Source: a virus
DNA length: 34,402 nucleotides
Virus record (IMG/VR): IMGVR_UViG_3300009164_000193
Coordinates: 1-34,402 of that record
Direction: 5' to 3' (one strand)
Part shown: positions 8,483 through 16,947 of the stretch, piece by piece
Position numbering within the stretch: position 1 is the stretch's first letter
Layout: each line of letters opens with the position of its first letter
Translations under genes and position numbers: made by a program
The notes under the pieces: generated by a model
Seen by the model: the letters and a program-made list of their open reading frames with translations, nothing else
What the model was told of the DNA's origin: nothing
Databases searched by the model: none

Positions 8483-8684
8483 TTACAACATCCTTAAGAT
8501 TTTGAAACTGTCTAAGCGTTGCTAATGCGCCTTGAGCTTTGTGTAGTTCTGCAACATTATTTGTTTGTTCCATAACTTTGTGTTGTCTATCAATGTAAAA
8601 AGCAACAAGATCAGAAAACACTTCCCATTGAGGAGTGGAATTAACAAACGGTTTAAGTTTTTGGTACTGCTCTGCATTAAACAT
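8469..8684 (-). CDS. Small phage protein between portal and head genes
   Basis: 71 residues. Reads MFNAEQYQKLKPFVNSTPQW, then a mostly helical stretch with VFSDLVAFYIDRQHKVMEQ and a helical end. No recognised domain. The ATG is only 5 bases after the portal stop, with no good ribosome binding site, so translation probably continues from the portal. Small helical proteins at this site are common in T7-like and related phages, usually unnamed. Conserved gene order and tight packing argue that it is real. Function unknown. Confidence 0.55.
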   Translation of the reverse strand: MFNAEQYQKLKPFVNSTPQWEVFSDLVAFYIDRQHKVMEQTNNVAELHKAQGALATLRQFQNLKDVVNGCN

Positions 8685-8689
8685 TTATA

Positions 8690-10813
8690 TTAGCCTTGTG
8701 GTGGTGCTGGTGGTGCTGCCGGTGGAGGAGCGCCTTGTGGAGCGGCTGAGAATCCTTGTTCTCCGGGCACAGGAGCGGCTCCAACACCAATGTTGCCACC
8801 ACCCCCTCCAGACATGTCAGCGACTGATGGTGGGCCTCCTACCCCTTGTGGGGGAGTAGCTCCAGCAGGAGGTGCTGGCGGCTGTGTCTGCCGCAAGATT
8901 TCTGCCTGTCGCATTGCCTCGTCCATATTGTTTGTAACTTTGTCTGGGTCCAAATCCATTGCTTTTGCAATTTCTCTAATGATATACGGAAACTTAGCAA
9001 ATGGCATAAGAGAAGGACTACTAGCAATTTGTAAGAATTGCATAAGCCGTTGACTTCTCACTTCATTTGCCATCAAGCTTTCTGTACCTCTAGCATTAAT
9101 TTCCAAATCGCCTTTGATGGTTTGATCAAAGTCAAATTGCATATTAAAACTAAAGAATGCTTTTCCAATTGGTGAAAGCAAGTAGTCATCAAAGTTTTTA
9201 ATAACTGTCTTTATGCTACCGCCAGCGGCATTCATCAACATACTAATACCAGATGCTGTTCTACCTACACCACTTACACCTGTCTGTCCATGTGCGAAGG
9301 AAGGCATACCTGTTGATTCATCAGCCAATTGCCTAGCTTTATCAAAAAGCTGCAAATTTTCTTGCGAAACATTAGGAAACTTTGTTCCAAAAATAGCCTG
9401 TCCCGGTGCGCCACCTTGTCTTCTAAACACTTTGCCGGGAAACACTTGCATGTCTTGACCCGGAACCAAATTGGTTTCATCTACTTCAAAAACCAAATTA
9501 CCAGAAAGAACAGCATTATCTACAGCCATACGCATAAACCCATTCATTAGGGTTTGGGTGTCTTCCATATTCTCTGCAATGCCAACACCAGCAAGTGAAT
9601 ATGGATTAAGTTCATACGGAACAGCGTAATAAGGAATCTTTGCTGGTTTAAACGGGTTAAGTACAAATCTGATGATTTTTCCATTACAAAACCAAATGTT
9701 TGCTTGAAGTTCTTCTAGCTCTTGATATTCATCTGGAATATTAATGTCATTTTCTTCCAGCAAGTCAATATCAATATTGCCCCAATACTCTAGCACTTCA
9801 AATCTATCAACCCCAAAATTGGGCTGGTAGTCGCGGATATCGTCCTCCCAATACTTCTTAACATAGCCTTCGCCTTGTTCGATAATGTTGTCGATGACAT
9901 TGGCTCTGAAGAAGGGGCGACGTTTAAGAGCGCGAAGTTGGGTCCGACTAAGCTTATGTCTTTCAATGACGTATTGGCAGTTTTCAGTGTTGTTTGTGTC
10001 CGGGTCCCAATAGAAGTTCCATATACTGACATGCGAAGCTTCTGGCACTGTCTTGATACTAGGATTGTATTTACCATCCTCACCCCATCTTGGATATTCT
10101 TTATTTGTTGCAAACGGTCCTTTCATAACGCCAGTGCCAAACAAAGCACATTCAAAAGCCGCTGCTCTCAAATGTTTAGTTGCTCCGCTTTCATCTAGCT
10201 GGTCATGAATTTTCTTTTCCATTTTCTTTGCAGCAACCATTGCAGGATAGAAAGTTGCTGCTGTTGGCGTAGATCCAATACCTTCTTTAAGATTGGGAAT
10301 GTCTCCCAAATCTTCTTTAAGCGATCCCAAAAGGGTTTCCAATTGATCAAGACCAAACCCTGCGCCAATACCGGCGCTTCCTTCTTCTCCAAAAGGGATT
10401 TCAGTTGGAGATGTAGGAGCCGGTGGTTGATTGGTAGGGGCTTCTTTTGGATCAAAATGAACAGCCTCAACAACGCCTTCTGGAAGGACAGATGGATCTA
10501 CACTAAGAGGAAATTTATTGTTTGCAAAAAGAACATCTACAATTTGACCATAAGCAGCCAATACTTTTGTCTTGGTCACTTTAATAAATACACGAGATTT
10601 TTCAGTTTCAGTGAATTGAACATCAGAACTATAAATACCACGATAATTGCGATAGGCTCGCAACCACCTGTCTTCGTCTTTACGTCTGCTTTCTTCAGCT
10701 TTGCTATATCTTTGTTCAACAAAACTAATAACACTTTGAGCTTCTGGTGTAGCAAAAGACCCATCAGAAATATCATCTAGGGCCAATTGTTTATCAGTCA
10801 TCATATCTGCCAT
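8690..10813 (-). CDS. Portal protein
   Basis: 707 residues, the usual size for a podovirus portal. The N-terminal region has EESRRKDEDRWLRAYRNYRG, common in phage portals, followed by FIKVTKTKVLAAYGQIVDVL. A mid-protein region carries FYWDPDTNNTENCQYVIERH and NFGVDRFEVLEYWGNI. The helical region near residue 500-560 has MPSFAHGQTGVSGVGRTASG and SMLMNAAGGSIKTVIKNFDD, a portal pattern in the same place relative to the C-terminus. The tail is Pro/Gly/Ala-rich and probably disordered. The portal forms the dodecameric ring at the packaging vertex and docks terminase. It follows the terminase gene, with AGGAATAAATA before the ATG. Confidence 0.92.
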   Translation of the reverse strand: MADMMTDKQLALDDISDGSFATPEAQSVISFVEQRYSKAEESRRKDEDRWLRAYRNYRGIYSSDVQFTETEKSRVFIKVTKTKVLAAYGQIVDVLFANNKFPLSVDPSVLPEGVVEAVHFDPKEAPTNQPPAPTSPTEIPFGEEGSAGIGAGFGLDQLETLLGSLKEDLGDIPNLKEGIGSTPTAATFYPAMVAAKKMEKKIHDQLDESGATKHLRAAAFECALFGTGVMKGPFATNKEYPRWGEDGKYNPSIKTVPEASHVSIWNFYWDPDTNNTENCQYVIERHKLSRTQLRALKRRPFFRANVIDNIIEQGEGYVKKYWEDDIRDYQPNFGVDRFEVLEYWGNIDIDLLEENDINIPDEYQELEELQANIWFCNGKIIRFVLNPFKPAKIPYYAVPYELNPYSLAGVGIAENMEDTQTLMNGFMRMAVDNAVLSGNLVFEVDETNLVPGQDMQVFPGKVFRRQGGAPGQAIFGTKFPNVSQENLQLFDKARQLADESTGMPSFAHGQTGVSGVGRTASGISMLMNAAGGSIKTVIKNFDDYLLSPIGKAFFSFNMQFDFDQTIKGDLEINARGTESLMANEVRSQRLMQFLQIASSPSLMPFAKFPYIIREIAKAMDLDPDKVTNNMDEAMRQAEILRQTQPPAPPAGATPPQGVGGPPSVADMSGGGGGNIGVGAAPVPGEQGFSAAPQGAPPPAAPPAPPQG

Positions 10814-10822
10814 TATTTATTC

Positions 10823-12409
10823 CTAATATCCAAATGTAGCATCTGCAATTCGCATTCCAGAACCTCTAGAAGCTAAAGGATCATAGTCCCACAAACTACT
10901 TCTAGGTCTACTCATAATTCCATAACGTAATGCATCATACAAATGATCTTCAGCATGCGTATCAATATCTTCTGGATTCTTTTTATCTAACGGAAGTATT
11001 GGTAATTGTGCAATAATATTTGTGCAATTACTTGTTATAACCATTCGCGGTTCTTCTGTAAACGGATCGAGTTGTAAACGCCTATGCAATTCATTCTTTC
11101 CACTAACTCTACTACCAGCACTTCTATCAGACGGTCGCCATCTACAACCCTCTAATATCATTTGTTCTGCCAATGAGGGACCAGTGTCTCCTCTTTTATG
11201 CCAACAACTGCTATCTAATACACCATATCTAATAGTGCCGTCGTTTTCTTCTGCTCTCAATACCATATGGGCAAGGTCTTTTGCCAATACTTTTCTGACA
11301 TATAACTCTCTATATACCACAAGTTGTTCAGAAGGGGACACGGCAAACCACACAACAGCACTGAAACTCCCGTAACCATAATCGCACGAACGAAACTTTG
11401 TCCAATTTTTAGGTATGTCGAAAGGGGATACAACATGTATTTGCCTATTAAATTCAGGAAATGCCGCTCCTTCAGCAACATCCCAATTACCTTCTAGTAA
11501 TTGTTTTCTTTGATATTCTGGAAGAGACAACAACATTGTCTCATAATCACCGCTCTCAGCCAAGTAAGGATTATCAATCAACATTGCAGGTATAAACCTA
11601 CGTTTAAACAGCGGCAATCCTTCTTTTGAATGTCCAACAGGATATTGTAGTGTTGACCCACTTTCAATATCTGTTGCCCAAAAAGATTTACCAGCCGGTG
11701 CTGGATCAATAAACATCTTTTTAACCCATGAATGGCCGGGACCACCGGGGTTAGTTGTTGCTCGCATGAAAATAGGCAAATCACTAGCGGGAGTACGCAA
11801 GCGAGAACGCATATAATTCCATGCAAACGGAGTAGACCACTGCGTTAATTCGTCAAAACCAATCCAGCTAAACGCCAATCCCTGATATCGAAGTACATCC
11901 TCGTCTCTATCTAGGTATGACATCCACAACCTTGCACCAGATGGCGCTTGCCATTGCATTTTTCTTTCGCTCCACTTAATACCGGGGTATATTTGTGGAT
12001 ACATTTCTTGGCTTTTCCAGATAAGTTCTCTTAGTTCCTCTGTTGTATGGCGTAAGAGAAGGCCAGAAAATTGAGGGTGGCCCAAGTAACGTAAAGGGTC
12101 AGCCAACATTGCATATGACTTACCGCCCCCTGCTGCACCACCATATAACACTTCTCTTTCATTAGCTGCCAAGAATGATGTTTGCGGTCCTGCGTTGGGT
12201 TTAAAGATGACATTTTGTGTTTGCTCTTGCTCTTTAATGCTCTCTGGTTGGATCGAAACTATTGATGGCTTTCCAGATGTCTGATTCAAAGAACTCTGGC
12301 GGTTTTGTACCAATTCTTTCTTCGTACTGTTCCGCTTTCTGGAGGGCTTTTTGATATTTTCGGGCAATGTTGCGGTACGTTGCAGACTTTCTTTTGTGGG
12401 ATTGCTCAC
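10823..12409 (-). CDS. terL: Terminase large subunit
   Basis: 528 residues. Walker A is GAAGGGKS at 91-98 and Walker B is SWIGFDE at 181-187; TTNPGG at 219-224 fits the coupling motif. The C-terminal nuclease domain shows DYGYGSFSAVV with an acidic residue near 343, LDSS near 399, and a late acidic patch with HAEDHLYDAL. This is the packaging motor: it cuts concatemers and drives DNA into the head through the portal. The 5' end overlaps the 148-aa HTH gene by 176 bases. The GTG at 12409 is the longest start; the region before residue ~65 looks poorly conserved, so a later start such as a TTG at about residue 33 is possible. The domain core is clear. Confidence 0.95.
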   Translation of the reverse strand: MSNPTKESLQRTATLPENIKKPSRKRNSTKKELVQNRQSSLNQTSGKPSIVSIQPESIKEQEQTQNVIFKPNAGPQTSFLAANEREVLYGGAAGGGKSYAMLADPLRYLGHPQFSGLLLRHTTEELRELIWKSQEMYPQIYPGIKWSERKMQWQAPSGARLWMSYLDRDEDVLRYQGLAFSWIGFDELTQWSTPFAWNYMRSRLRTPASDLPIFMRATTNPGGPGHSWVKKMFIDPAPAGKSFWATDIESGSTLQYPVGHSKEGLPLFKRRFIPAMLIDNPYLAESGDYETMLLSLPEYQRKQLLEGNWDVAEGAAFPEFNRQIHVVSPFDIPKNWTKFRSCDYGYGSFSAVVWFAVSPSEQLVVYRELYVRKVLAKDLAHMVLRAEENDGTIRYGVLDSSCWHKRGDTGPSLAEQMILEGCRWRPSDRSAGSRVSGKNELHRRLQLDPFTEEPRMVITSNCTNIIAQLPILPLDKKNPEDIDTHAEDHLYDALRYGIMSRPRSSLWDYDPLASRGSGMRIADATFGY

Positions 12410-12680
12410 TTTTTATTCTTTTTGATAAGCCAACATGGGAAATAGGGCGACCAGTTAGTGTTGTTAGCCAATTAGCTACTTCCCGTAATGAATATTGCTT
12501 TAAATGTTTCTTTGCTTGTTCCAAAGCCTCAAGTTCTGAAGAAATTGGAAGCAACCATTCATCATCTTTATGTTCAACTCTGTAACCAAATGGAATTGTC
12601 CTGCTAATTCTTGGTATTTTAACGTATTCTTTGTTTTTAGGTTGGGGCAATATCCACTTCCCCAGTCCTCGCTCAGCCAT
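12234..12680 (-). CDS. HTH protein upstream of terminase (possible second small subunit)
   Basis: 148 residues with AAGGAG 5 bases before the ATG. The start MAERGLGKWILPQPKNKEYV and the following RISRTIPFGY are recognisable from a family found next to phage terminases. A helix-turn-helix-like segment lies at about 80-110 (SLREVANWLTTLTGRPISHV, GLSKRIKSE), followed by a basic helix ending KYQKALQKAEQYEERIG. DNA-binding HTH proteins here can serve as terminase small subunits or packaging regulators. The gene just upstream (12689-13057) also looks like a small subunit, so only one may have that job. The 3' end overlaps terL by 176 bases, an unusually long coding overlap. Confidence 0.7.
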   Translation of the reverse strand: MAERGLGKWILPQPKNKEYVKIPRISRTIPFGYRVEHKDDEWLLPISSELEALEQAKKHLKQYSLREVANWLTTLTGRPISHVGLSKRIKSEQSHKRKSATYRNIARKYQKALQKAEQYEERIGTKPPEFFESDIWKAINSFDPTREH

Positions 12681-12688
12681 AACACTCC

Positions 12689-13057
12689 TTAGTCTTCTGA
12701 AACATCCTTAGTTGGCAATATCATAACACCATTGGTGCTTTCAACTTGCACTTTTTCTGTTTTAGTAAAGCCAGCCCTGTCTAGCATGTCTTTAGCAGCG
12801 TTAAGCTTCTCTTTAATTCCCAATTCTGTAGGAGAAACAATACCGCTAACAATTGCTGCTGCTGCTCTAGGCGCATTCATAGCAATGTATAGTTGTGTAG
12901 CTTCAGCAATTTCATCTTTCAAACCGCTAACAACTTCTCTGGTGCTGTAGTCTTGAGTATATCCAGCAAGTTGTTTAGCAATTAGAGGATTGCCGCCAGC
13001 TTCATCAAACAATACGGAGAGAAACTTTTTTTGTTTCTCATTAAGTTCTCTAGCCAT
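12689..13057 (-). CDS. Terminase small subunit-like protein
   Basis: 122 residues. Opens MARELNEKQKKFLSVLFDEA, followed by IAKQLAGYTQDYSTREVV; this pattern (LNEKQ, then a helical GYS/GYT-type motif) is one I know from phage terminase small subunits, where an N-terminal HTH binds packaging-site DNA. The C-terminus has KLNAAKDMLDRAGFTKTEKV then a beta-like NGVMILP. It lies two genes before terL with a strong ribosome binding site (AAAGGAATG). It overlaps the 61-aa gene before it by 8 bases. Assignment to the small subunit is by pattern and location; the 148-aa HTH gene is the main rival. Confidence 0.7.
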   Translation of the reverse strand: MARELNEKQKKFLSVLFDEAGGNPLIAKQLAGYTQDYSTREVVSGLKDEIAEATQLYIAMNAPRAAAAIVSGIVSPTELGIKEKLNAAKDMLDRAGFTKTEKVQVESTNGVMILPTKDVSED

Positions 13058-13235
13058 TTTTCATTCCTTTAAGCGTGATAGCAAGCCTTGCGCGTTTAGC
13101 AGTTTTTCCACCACCTTTTGCAGCTTTTTCGAGAAGTTTTGTAGGAATTGTTTCATCTTTTTTCATTTTTAAAGTTTTACGCAAAGCACCGGGTTTTTCG
13201 ATAGCGTCTTCAATCCAATTTTTTTTAGTAGCCAT
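13050..13235 (-). CDS. Small basic phage protein
   Basis: 61 residues, about one third Lys/Arg. Reads MATKKNWIEDAIEKPGALRK, then TLKMKKDETIPTKLLEKAAK and a basic end. I recognise the style (KKNWI...KPGALR...IP) from short genes next to terminase in many marine and freshwater phages; it is never named. The charge suggests nucleic acid contact, perhaps in packaging. AAGGAAAG precedes the ATG. The 8-base overlap with the small-subunit gene indicates coupled translation. Role inferred. Confidence 0.6.
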   Translation of the reverse strand: MATKKNWIEDAIEKPGALRKTLKMKKDETIPTKLLEKAAKGGGKTAKRARLAITLKGMKNG

Positions 13236-13244
13236 TTTCTTTCC

Positions 13245-13580
13245 TTAATTAACCACAGAATATTCTTCTTGAACGCGAAGAGTAATATTAACAGAACTAT
13301 TTGCACTAGCCAATCCTTTAAGTTTATCTCCTGCTTGAAGAATAAGAGGATCTGTAATTTGAATGGTGGTGTTAGCTGGTAATACACTATTATAAAACAT
13401 GCTATATGTTACAGCGTCTGTTGCTGAATACCACTGCAAAGTGAATGTAACACTACTACTAGTAACATTACTAATAATAATAGAGTCCATATGAGAAATA
13501 AAACTATTAGGAATAGAATAGATGTCTTGACTAGATGTAGTCAATACTTTTCCTAGTGTTCTGTCGCGTAATGATGACAT
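13245..13580 (-). CDS. Predicted beta-rich virion protein
   Basis: 111 residues, Ser/Thr/Val-rich, with alternating hydrophobic residues (DSIIISNVTSSSVTFTLQWY) that suggest a small beta-sandwich. No signal peptide and no catalytic motif. It follows the 417-aa virion protein with 2 bases between stop and ATG, and a GTAGG sequence before the ATG may serve as a weak ribosome binding site. Proteins of this look are common among accessory virion components that bind at the tail or head surface. I cannot name a family; its gene order and composition suggest a structural role. Confidence 0.5.
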   Translation of the reverse strand: MSSLRDRTLGKVLTTSSQDIYSIPNSFISHMDSIIISNVTSSSVTFTLQWYSATDAVTYSMFYNSVLPANTTIQITDPLILQAGDKLKGLASANSSVNITLRVQEEYSVVN

Positions 13581-13582
13581 AA

Positions 13583-14836
13583 TTACCTACTAATTTCTTC
13601 CCAATCCATCGACCCATAAACAGGTTGACCAGAACTCCCTCCTGCCACTACCAAAGCAAGTTCATATGGAGTAGAAGTAAAATAATTTCTTTCTAGTTGA
13701 AATGAAAACAAAGATTCTTTTAAAATATCTACAGATGATGTTGATTGATTACTACTAGAAAAATAACCACTAGCCAATACTCTACCAGAAGTAGTAAGTC
13801 CAGTACCAGTTATATTATATTCTACACTGCTATTAGCTCCAGCACTAACCCACGTACCACTAGTAGTAGTTGGATTACTTTGTACTTGCCAATTATAGTT
13901 ATTACTATTACCTCCACCCATAATACTAATTGCTGTAAGAATAATAATAGCATCAAGCCTAGCTGATTTAAGACGTAAGCTTACAACAGGAAGAAAAGCG
14001 CCACTAGCTAACGTACTTCTAGAAGTTGTTATAGGAGTGCCGATAGCTTGTTGAAGTCCTCTAAGTTCGTAGCCTCCTTCAGAAATAACAGTGGAACAAA
14101 CTTGCTTTAATGTGCTGCTACTTGCTGTAGTACCAATGTTGGTCATTTCATAACGCAAAGGCAACGAAGCAGTGGTAATGTATGTCGTAGTTACAAGATT
14201 AGCATGGTGAAAATTATGCGCTGGAACAAATACTCCATCAATAACAAATCCCATTCTAACAGTGCCAAGCCCTAACCATTCCATGTCCGAATATAAAATT
14301 TGAGCTTTAGACAAGTCTAATGTAATTTTAGAAGGACCAGTACCATCAAGTTTATCTTGATTCCAATCTGCTTGCGCTACTCTGGTATTTACAACAGAAC
14401 TAGTGACAATGCTTCTTTCTACAAGATAAACATTGCTGCCTTCTCTTTCTAAATAAAAACCATTATCATTACCAAAATATCCCACTCTTTGTCTTAAGTT
14501 TGTTTTAGCAGCACCCATGACAAATGTATTCATATTGAGTAAGCTTTTTCCGGGCTGATAAGCAAATACCCGAACAGTTTCTCTTATGATTTGATTACCG
14601 TTAACTGTACCAACAGAAAGATTTACAACTCCTTCATTTGCTGAAAAAGAAGAACTAGCCGTTCCTGTAATACTTTCAACCCACAATCCGTTATCTGCGT
14701 ATCTATGAGATGAATCAAATAGAGTGAAAGCTTCTGAAATTCTAAGCCTTCCAAAAGCATCGCTGCTAGTGGAAGGAAGCTTTACATTTACAGCAGTGGT
14801 ATTGCTACTACCTAACTCAGGGTATACAGTAATCAT
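13583..14836 (-). CDS. Conserved virion structural protein (DAFGRLRISE type)
   Basis: 417 residues. Contains SDAFGRLRISEAFTLFDSSH near the start, followed by RETVRVFAYQPGKSLLNMNT and the block AKTNLRQRVGYFGNDNGFYL. Further on it has GTVRMGFVIDGVFVPAHNFH and then LPLRYEMTN. This sequence set is widespread in environmental phage genomes, in structural regions, but has no experimentally named function that I know. The second half is Ser/Thr/Gly-rich and beta-prone. It probably forms part of a tail or head-surface structure. The ATG follows the previous stop directly (TAAATG) with no own ribosome binding site, so it is probably translated by reinitiation. Confidence 0.65.
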   Translation of the reverse strand: MITVYPELGSSNTTAVNVKLPSTSSDAFGRLRISEAFTLFDSSHRYADNGLWVESITGTASSSFSANEGVVNLSVGTVNGNQIIRETVRVFAYQPGKSLLNMNTFVMGAAKTNLRQRVGYFGNDNGFYLEREGSNVYLVERSIVTSSVVNTRVAQADWNQDKLDGTGPSKITLDLSKAQILYSDMEWLGLGTVRMGFVIDGVFVPAHNFHHANLVTTTYITTASLPLRYEMTNIGTTASSSTLKQVCSTVISEGGYELRGLQQAIGTPITTSRSTLASGAFLPVVSLRLKSARLDAIIILTAISIMGGGNSNNYNWQVQSNPTTTSGTWVSAGANSSVEYNITGTGLTTSGRVLASGYFSSSNQSTSSVDILKESLFSFQLERNYFTSTPYELALVVAGGSSGQPVYGSMDWEEISR

Positions 14837-15442
14837 TTAGACAAACTTATTAATAATACCTTTCATAGGCTTTTTCTTTACAGCACCACCTTTAGCCATT
14901 CCAAGCCCCATTCTTTTTGCTTCTTCTCCAGATAACTGTCTTGCACCAACACTTGTACCGGCTGTTGCTTGTTGAGCATTAGCTTTATTAAAATTATTCA
15001 ACATAGCAGTTTGTTGTTTAATGCTTTGTCTAGCATTCATTGGTTGACCAGTATCACCACCAAAAGCCATTTTCTTTTCCTTTTTTTCTACTTTCATTGG
15101 CTCTTTCTTTTCATGCTTCATCATAGCAGCTTTAGAAGGATATGTTTCTTTACCACCATACTCGCTGATGGCTGTTCCTACTTTTCCACCTTTAGCCATT
15201 TTCTTTGTTGGAGAAAGACCAATCATAACAGCCATTGCTGGCTTTGCTTTTGCTGATACTTTTCCACCTTTAGCCATATTCAAGCCTTCTTTCATTTTCA
15301 TCTTCTCATAACCAGAGCGTTCAATCTCGTTTGCCCTGTCCAGATAAGTGTTTCTAACAGCTTGAGGAAGAGTTTTATCTTCAGCAGCTTTCCTAAGCTC
15401 AGCAATTTTCTGAGCATCAGTTTTCTTTTCGCCAACAGCCAT
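14837..15442 (-). CDS. Lysine/glycine-rich protein with repeated MAKGGKV motif
   Basis: 201 residues with a high Lys content. The short motif MAKGG recurs: NMAKGGKV near residue 56, KMAKGGKV near 83, KMAFGGDT near 131 and GMAKGGAV near 185. The N-terminus is helical (KIAELRKAAEDKTLPQAV). The same K-G-G-x-V pattern is present in the next genes at 15465, 15806 and 16604. Such proteins recur in phage structural modules but no function is known to me; binding to DNA or virion subunits, or proteolytic processing, are possible. AAGGAGATAGAA precedes the ATG. Function unknown. Confidence 0.55.
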   Translation of the reverse strand: MAVGEKKTDAQKIAELRKAAEDKTLPQAVRNTYLDRANEIERSGYEKMKMKEGLNMAKGGKVSAKAKPAMAVMIGLSPTKKMAKGGKVGTAISEYGGKETYPSKAAMMKHEKKEPMKVEKKEKKMAFGGDTGQPMNARQSIKQQTAMLNNFNKANAQQATAGTSVGARQLSGEEAKRMGLGMAKGGAVKKKPMKGIINKFV

Positions 15443-15464
15443 TTCTATCTCCTTAAAAAGACTT

Positions 15465-15809
15465 TTATTTCTTAGCTTTTTGCGCTGGCTTTACTGAAGC
15501 ACCGCAATTAGCATACACAACACCACCTTTCCGATATTTCTTTTCTTCAGCTTCTTTCATTTCCTTTATTGTCTTAGGAAAATCTGCTGGTCTTTCTTTA
15601 GCTTTTTTTTCTTCAGCCTCTCTCATTTCCTTTATTGTCTTAGGAAAATCTTCTGGGCGTTTACTAGCTTCCATAACACTACCTCCTTTGTTAAGCCTTG
15701 AATGAGGCTCCACCATATTGATTGGAGGAATAAACGTATTATGAACTTCTGCTCCCATAATGGGAGGATCTTTGTTTATTTTTTTCAATTGTTGTTTTGT
15801 TAGTTTCAT
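15465..15809 (-). CDS. Small protein with a tandem 22-residue repeat
   Basis: 114 residues. Two near-identical charged repeats lie side by side: RPEDFPKTIKEMREAEEKK and RPADFPKTIKEMKEAEEKK. Flanking both are KGG motifs (NKGGSVM and YRKGGVVYANCG), as in its neighbours. The helical, acidic-basic repeat suggests oligomer formation or a docking site. Its ATG overlaps the stop of the upstream 260-aa gene by the ATGA junction (15806-15809). No family recognised. Confidence 0.5.
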   Translation of the reverse strand: MKLTKQQLKKINKDPPIMGAEVHNTFIPPINMVEPHSRLNKGGSVMEASKRPEDFPKTIKEMREAEEKKAKERPADFPKTIKEMKEAEEKKYRKGGVVYANCGASVKPAQKAKK

Positions 15810-16585
15810 TTGGCTTTTTTTATAAATTTACCCATATCAATAGAGTTATATTGCATTGAATGAGAAACTCTATTTCCATTATGAGATTTTACCATTCCAC
15901 CCTTAGCCATTTTTTCTTTGGTGTTGTAGTCTCTACCTTCAAAAGAGAAAGTGTCTTTACCTTTTTCTTTTGCACTTGCAAATGCTTCTCTAAAAGCAGA
16001 AGCACTTTTAGTATCTGGTTCATAAACAGGGTAGTCTTTTTTATTTACCCTTTCGTCGCTGCCTTTGCCTTCTTCTTTTTTAACGTCTCTAATAGCACCA
16101 TCAATTAGTTTAGACAATTTACTTTTACTATATTCAGAAAGCTCAGCTTTAGTGTGTCCAACAAGAGCAAGCTTATCAATAACATCACCAGCAACAGCAT
16201 CTACAAACTTACCACCAATGCCAGTCTTTTCTTCAATGTAGTCGCCAATAGTAACACCTGCTTCAAAAGCCGTTCCTAGCAACGCACCGCGACTAAGGAG
16301 CCTTGTTGCTGCCCTACCACCTGCTCGCTGTTGTGCGGTGCGCGTGAGGTCATTAGTGCCTGTTGGAGACAATCCTGTACCAACTCTTTGCATGTCTCTA
16401 CCAACAGAAGTTTCAAAATTTTCTCTTAGCGAAGGCAAAGCCCTAGCAGCATTACTTTGACCGGGAGAACGATTGGCAAAACGCTGACCAGCTTGTTCGT
16501 CTACGTTTCTTTGAACGCCTTTCTCAGCACCAAAGATTGTTTCATCTCCACCACTACCACCACCTGTGGGTCTACGAGTTGCCAT
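15806..16585 (-). CDS. Putative virion-associated protein (AFREAFASA motif)
   Basis: About 259 residues from the second of two adjacent ATGs (16585); AAGGAG lies 5 bases before it and only 2 before the first (16588). The N-terminal part is Gly/Arg/Ser-rich and probably disordered (RRPTGGGSGGDETIFG). The middle has a helical segment with LLSRGALLGTAFEAGVTIGD, which is mildly hydrophobic. The C-terminal segment has AFREAFASAKEKGKDTFSFE then GRDYNTKEK, a motif I know from other phage structural genes without a named role, followed by MAKGGMV. The gene precedes the tandem-repeat gene by ATGA overlap. An internal or accessory virion role is likely by context. Confidence 0.5.
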   Translation of the reverse strand: MATRRPTGGGSGGDETIFGAEKGVQRNVDEQAGQRFANRSPGQSNAARALPSLRENFETSVGRDMQRVGTGLSPTGTNDLTRTAQQRAGGRAATRLLSRGALLGTAFEAGVTIGDYIEEKTGIGGKFVDAVAGDVIDKLALVGHTKAELSEYSKSKLSKLIDGAIRDVKKEEGKGSDERVNKKDYPVYEPDTKSASAFREAFASAKEKGKDTFSFEGRDYNTKEKMAKGGMVKSHNGNRVSHSMQYNSIDMGKFIKKAK

Positions 16586-16603
16586 CATTACTCCTTAAAT
16601 GAC

Positions 16604-16909
16604 TTATTTACCAAATGTTTTCTTCTGCGAAGCTGGAGGTTGTTTAACATCTCCACCTTTCTTCCAAAGCTGTTTGTCAGCCCAATATGCTGCTGACATC
16701 TTGCCTTTGGCTATGTTTTTTCCATGTCTACTTTTAAAAGCTGCTCTAGCTTCTGGGCTGTAGTTATGTCCCATTGAGGAATCGCCAAAGTGAATGAGTT
16801 TAATTTGCTCACCATCTTTTGCTAACACCATACCAACCTTCCCTTCGCGGTCAGATTTGATTGGCTTGTTATAACCCGGAAACGTCTTACCGTGGTAGTC
16901 AATTGGCAT
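16604..16909 (-). CDS. Conserved small phage protein (HFGDSSMG motif)
   Basis: 101 residues. The core IKLIHFGDSSMGHNYSPEAR followed by AAFKSRHGKNIAKGKMSAAY matches a family seen in many environmental phage genomes (a FGD motif, then R-A-A-F-K-S-R-H). Relatives often carry cysteines near the final WADKQLW; none is seen here, so any metal-binding by those cysteines is absent. The last residues contain KKGGDV, the KGG motif of this module. AAGGGGA lies before the ATG. Function unknown. Confidence 0.6.
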   Translation of the reverse strand: MPIDYHGKTFPGYNKPIKSDREGKVGMVLAKDGEQIKLIHFGDSSMGHNYSPEARAAFKSRHGKNIAKGKMSAAYWADKQLWKKGGDVKQPPASQKKTFGK

Positions 16910-16947
16910 ATAAAAGTCCCCTTTTTTCTATAACAAAAAAAAACTTA

